Below are positions 63,235 through 64,000 of a DNA stretch of 64,000 nucleotides, one piece after another. A program made the translations under genes and the position numbers. The stretch covers positions 1,860,001 through 1,924,000 of the forward strand of contig NZ_RBKU01000001.1 of NCBI RefSeq assembly GCF_003633615.1, read 5' to 3'. The notes below the pieces were generated by a model. It did not search any database. It was not told the DNA's origin and was given only the letters and a program-made list of their open reading frames with translations. Position 1 is the first letter of the stretch, and each line of letters starts with the position of its first letter. The DNA comes from Mucilaginibacter gracilis (GTDB lineage: Bacteria; Bacteroidota; Bacteroidia; Sphingobacteriales; Sphingobacteriaceae).

Positions 63235-64000
63235 TTAGTGATGCCCAAAAAAGTAATGCACCCCTGCGTTATAATAAGCGGTTTGTAACGAATAGCCGCC
63301 TTGGTAGGTGAGGTATGATGAAGGTATCATATAATTTAAAAACAGCTCTATACGTTTATTAAACACCACGCCGGATTGAAAGGAATAACTGATCCAGGTA
63401 TCTTCGAGCTTATATGGCGGATAATTGACGGTTGCGGGTGTAATGCGGTAATCGGCACTAAGTGTTGTAAAAGTTACATAGCTTTGGTTGGTGTACTTTG
63501 AAACGTTTACTATTAGGCCCGCATCGATATATACTTTGAGCGAGTTAGCATTATACAAATTGTAAATAAATTGCGGTGTTATCCTCAAATTATATTGGTT
63601 ATAAGTATAGGTAGAAGTAAGAGTATACGGTAGTAATGATAATGTGGTTAATGCCTGTTGGTTTTTAATTACAGGGTTAATGTAACTTAACCCAGCTTCC
63701 AAACGGAATAGAAACTTTTGCACTACGGGGTTGGTAAATATATCTAAACCGAAATTAACTTGAGGTGTGGTAGTGGTGCCGCTGCCATTTTCGAAATTGG
63801 GTTCGCGATGAAATGTTGAAGAGGCTACACTAAATCCGGCACCTGCAAAAAACCGTAAACTTGATAATCCATTATCGGTAGTACGTTTAGCACGGTTGGC
63901 TTTAGTAGTTCCGTTAATCATGTTCACAATGCCTTCAATATCATCTTCTGTGTATGCGGTAGTTTGAACTTTTTCTAACATACCGACATTAGATTGTGCG
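63235..64000 (-). CDS. Outer membrane beta-barrel protein, cut by the window edge
   Basis: The frame is open from the right edge of the window, so the start is beyond it; at least 254 residues remain. The first part seen is polar (SNVGMLEKVQTTAYTEDDIEGIVNMING), followed by FFAGAGFSVASSTFHR and barrel-like strands such as NLRITPQFIYNLYN, YKLEDTWISYSFQSG and RIELFLNYMIPSSYLTYQGG, ending AYYNAGVHYFFGHH. It is probably the C-terminal half of an exported protein with a larger N-terminal domain. Function unknown. Confidence 0.7.
   Translation of the reverse strand, partial: AQSNVGMLEKVQTTAYTEDDIEGIVNMINGTTKANRAKRTTDNGLSSLRFFAGAGFSVASSTFHREPNFENGSGTTTTPQVNFGLDIFTNPVVQKFLFRLEAGLSYINPVIKNQQALTTLSLLPYTLTSTYTYNQYNLRITPQFIYNLYNANSLKVYIDAGLIVNVSKYTNQSYVTFTTLSADYRITPATVNYPPYKLEDTWISYSFQSGVVFNKRIELFLNYMIPSSYLTYQGGYSLQTAYYNAGVHYFFGHH

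Overview
The window is chromosomal DNA of a Bacteroidota bacterium, most likely family Sphingobacteriaceae (Mucilaginibacter/Pedobacter-like). The evidence is the gene families (DUF2480, DUF3108, DUF3109, DUF4834 and DUF6427 types, lipoprotein LptC, YfhO), the scarcity of Shine-Dalgarno sites, TAnnTTTG-type -7 promoter boxes, and the moderate GC content with GCC/GGC-rich, Asn/Lys-rich proteins. All assignments were made by reading motifs by eye; no database search was run.

Layout. 161-3621: a circularly permuted ATP-grasp, alpha-E and transglutaminase trio. 3645-10791: envelope and secreted proteins (beta-barrel, CE2-like esterase with an altered nucleophile, YfhO, DUF4834, two CBM9-like paralogues). 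10792-17158: uvrB, a possible small peptide transcript, an isolated serine hydrolase, yjjG and dinB. 17249-27985: an LpxH-like hydrolase, a glycosyltransferase, DUF6427, then a tight run purQ-coaX-outer membrane protein-lptC-PpiD and the DUF2480/3108/3109 genes. 28107-36449: rfbA, gmd, a thiamine pyrophosphokinase-like protein, M61 and M28 peptidases, an Ada-type regulator/methyltransferase followed by a decayed Ada zinc-domain fragment, and ppnP. 36719-54848: an Lhr-like helicase, M16 peptidase, OppC-type permease, PP2C phosphatase, rnhB, GT4, gcvT, comB, mazG, dtd, two uncharacterised lipoproteins and rsgA. 55402-60398: thr leader, thrA, thrB and thrC. 60423-62621: a small accessory island of immunity and antitoxin-like genes cut by an ISAs1-family element. 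62611-64000: a HAD phosphatase and an edge-truncated beta-barrel protein.

Best signals. (1) A Thr/Ile-rich leader peptide with terminator and a mutually exclusive antiterminator pairing lies ahead of thrABC, a textbook attenuator layout. (2) An ISAs1-family element with a 10-bp target duplication splits a CdiI-type immunity gene; its end supplies a new start codon in frame with the rest of the gene, overlapping the transposase stop. (3) Immunity/antitoxin genes without toxins sit side by side. (4) A family of interspersed palindromic elements has one copy inserted in frame inside a helicase gene. (5) A REP-like family has asymmetric arms whose variable bases change together. (6) The cells seem to have lost a separate Ada zinc-domain gene by deletion, leaving only its tail.

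How the genes work together. thrABC converts aspartate to threonine with homoserine dehydrogenase, kinase and threonine synthase steps. LptC, the PpiD-like chaperone, LpxH-like enzyme and several beta-barrels serve outer membrane biogenesis. UvrB, the Ada-type protein, the DEXH helicase, RnhB and MazG serve genome maintenance. RfbA and Gmd make nucleotide sugars for surface polysaccharide. No rRNA, tRNA or CRISPR array was seen.
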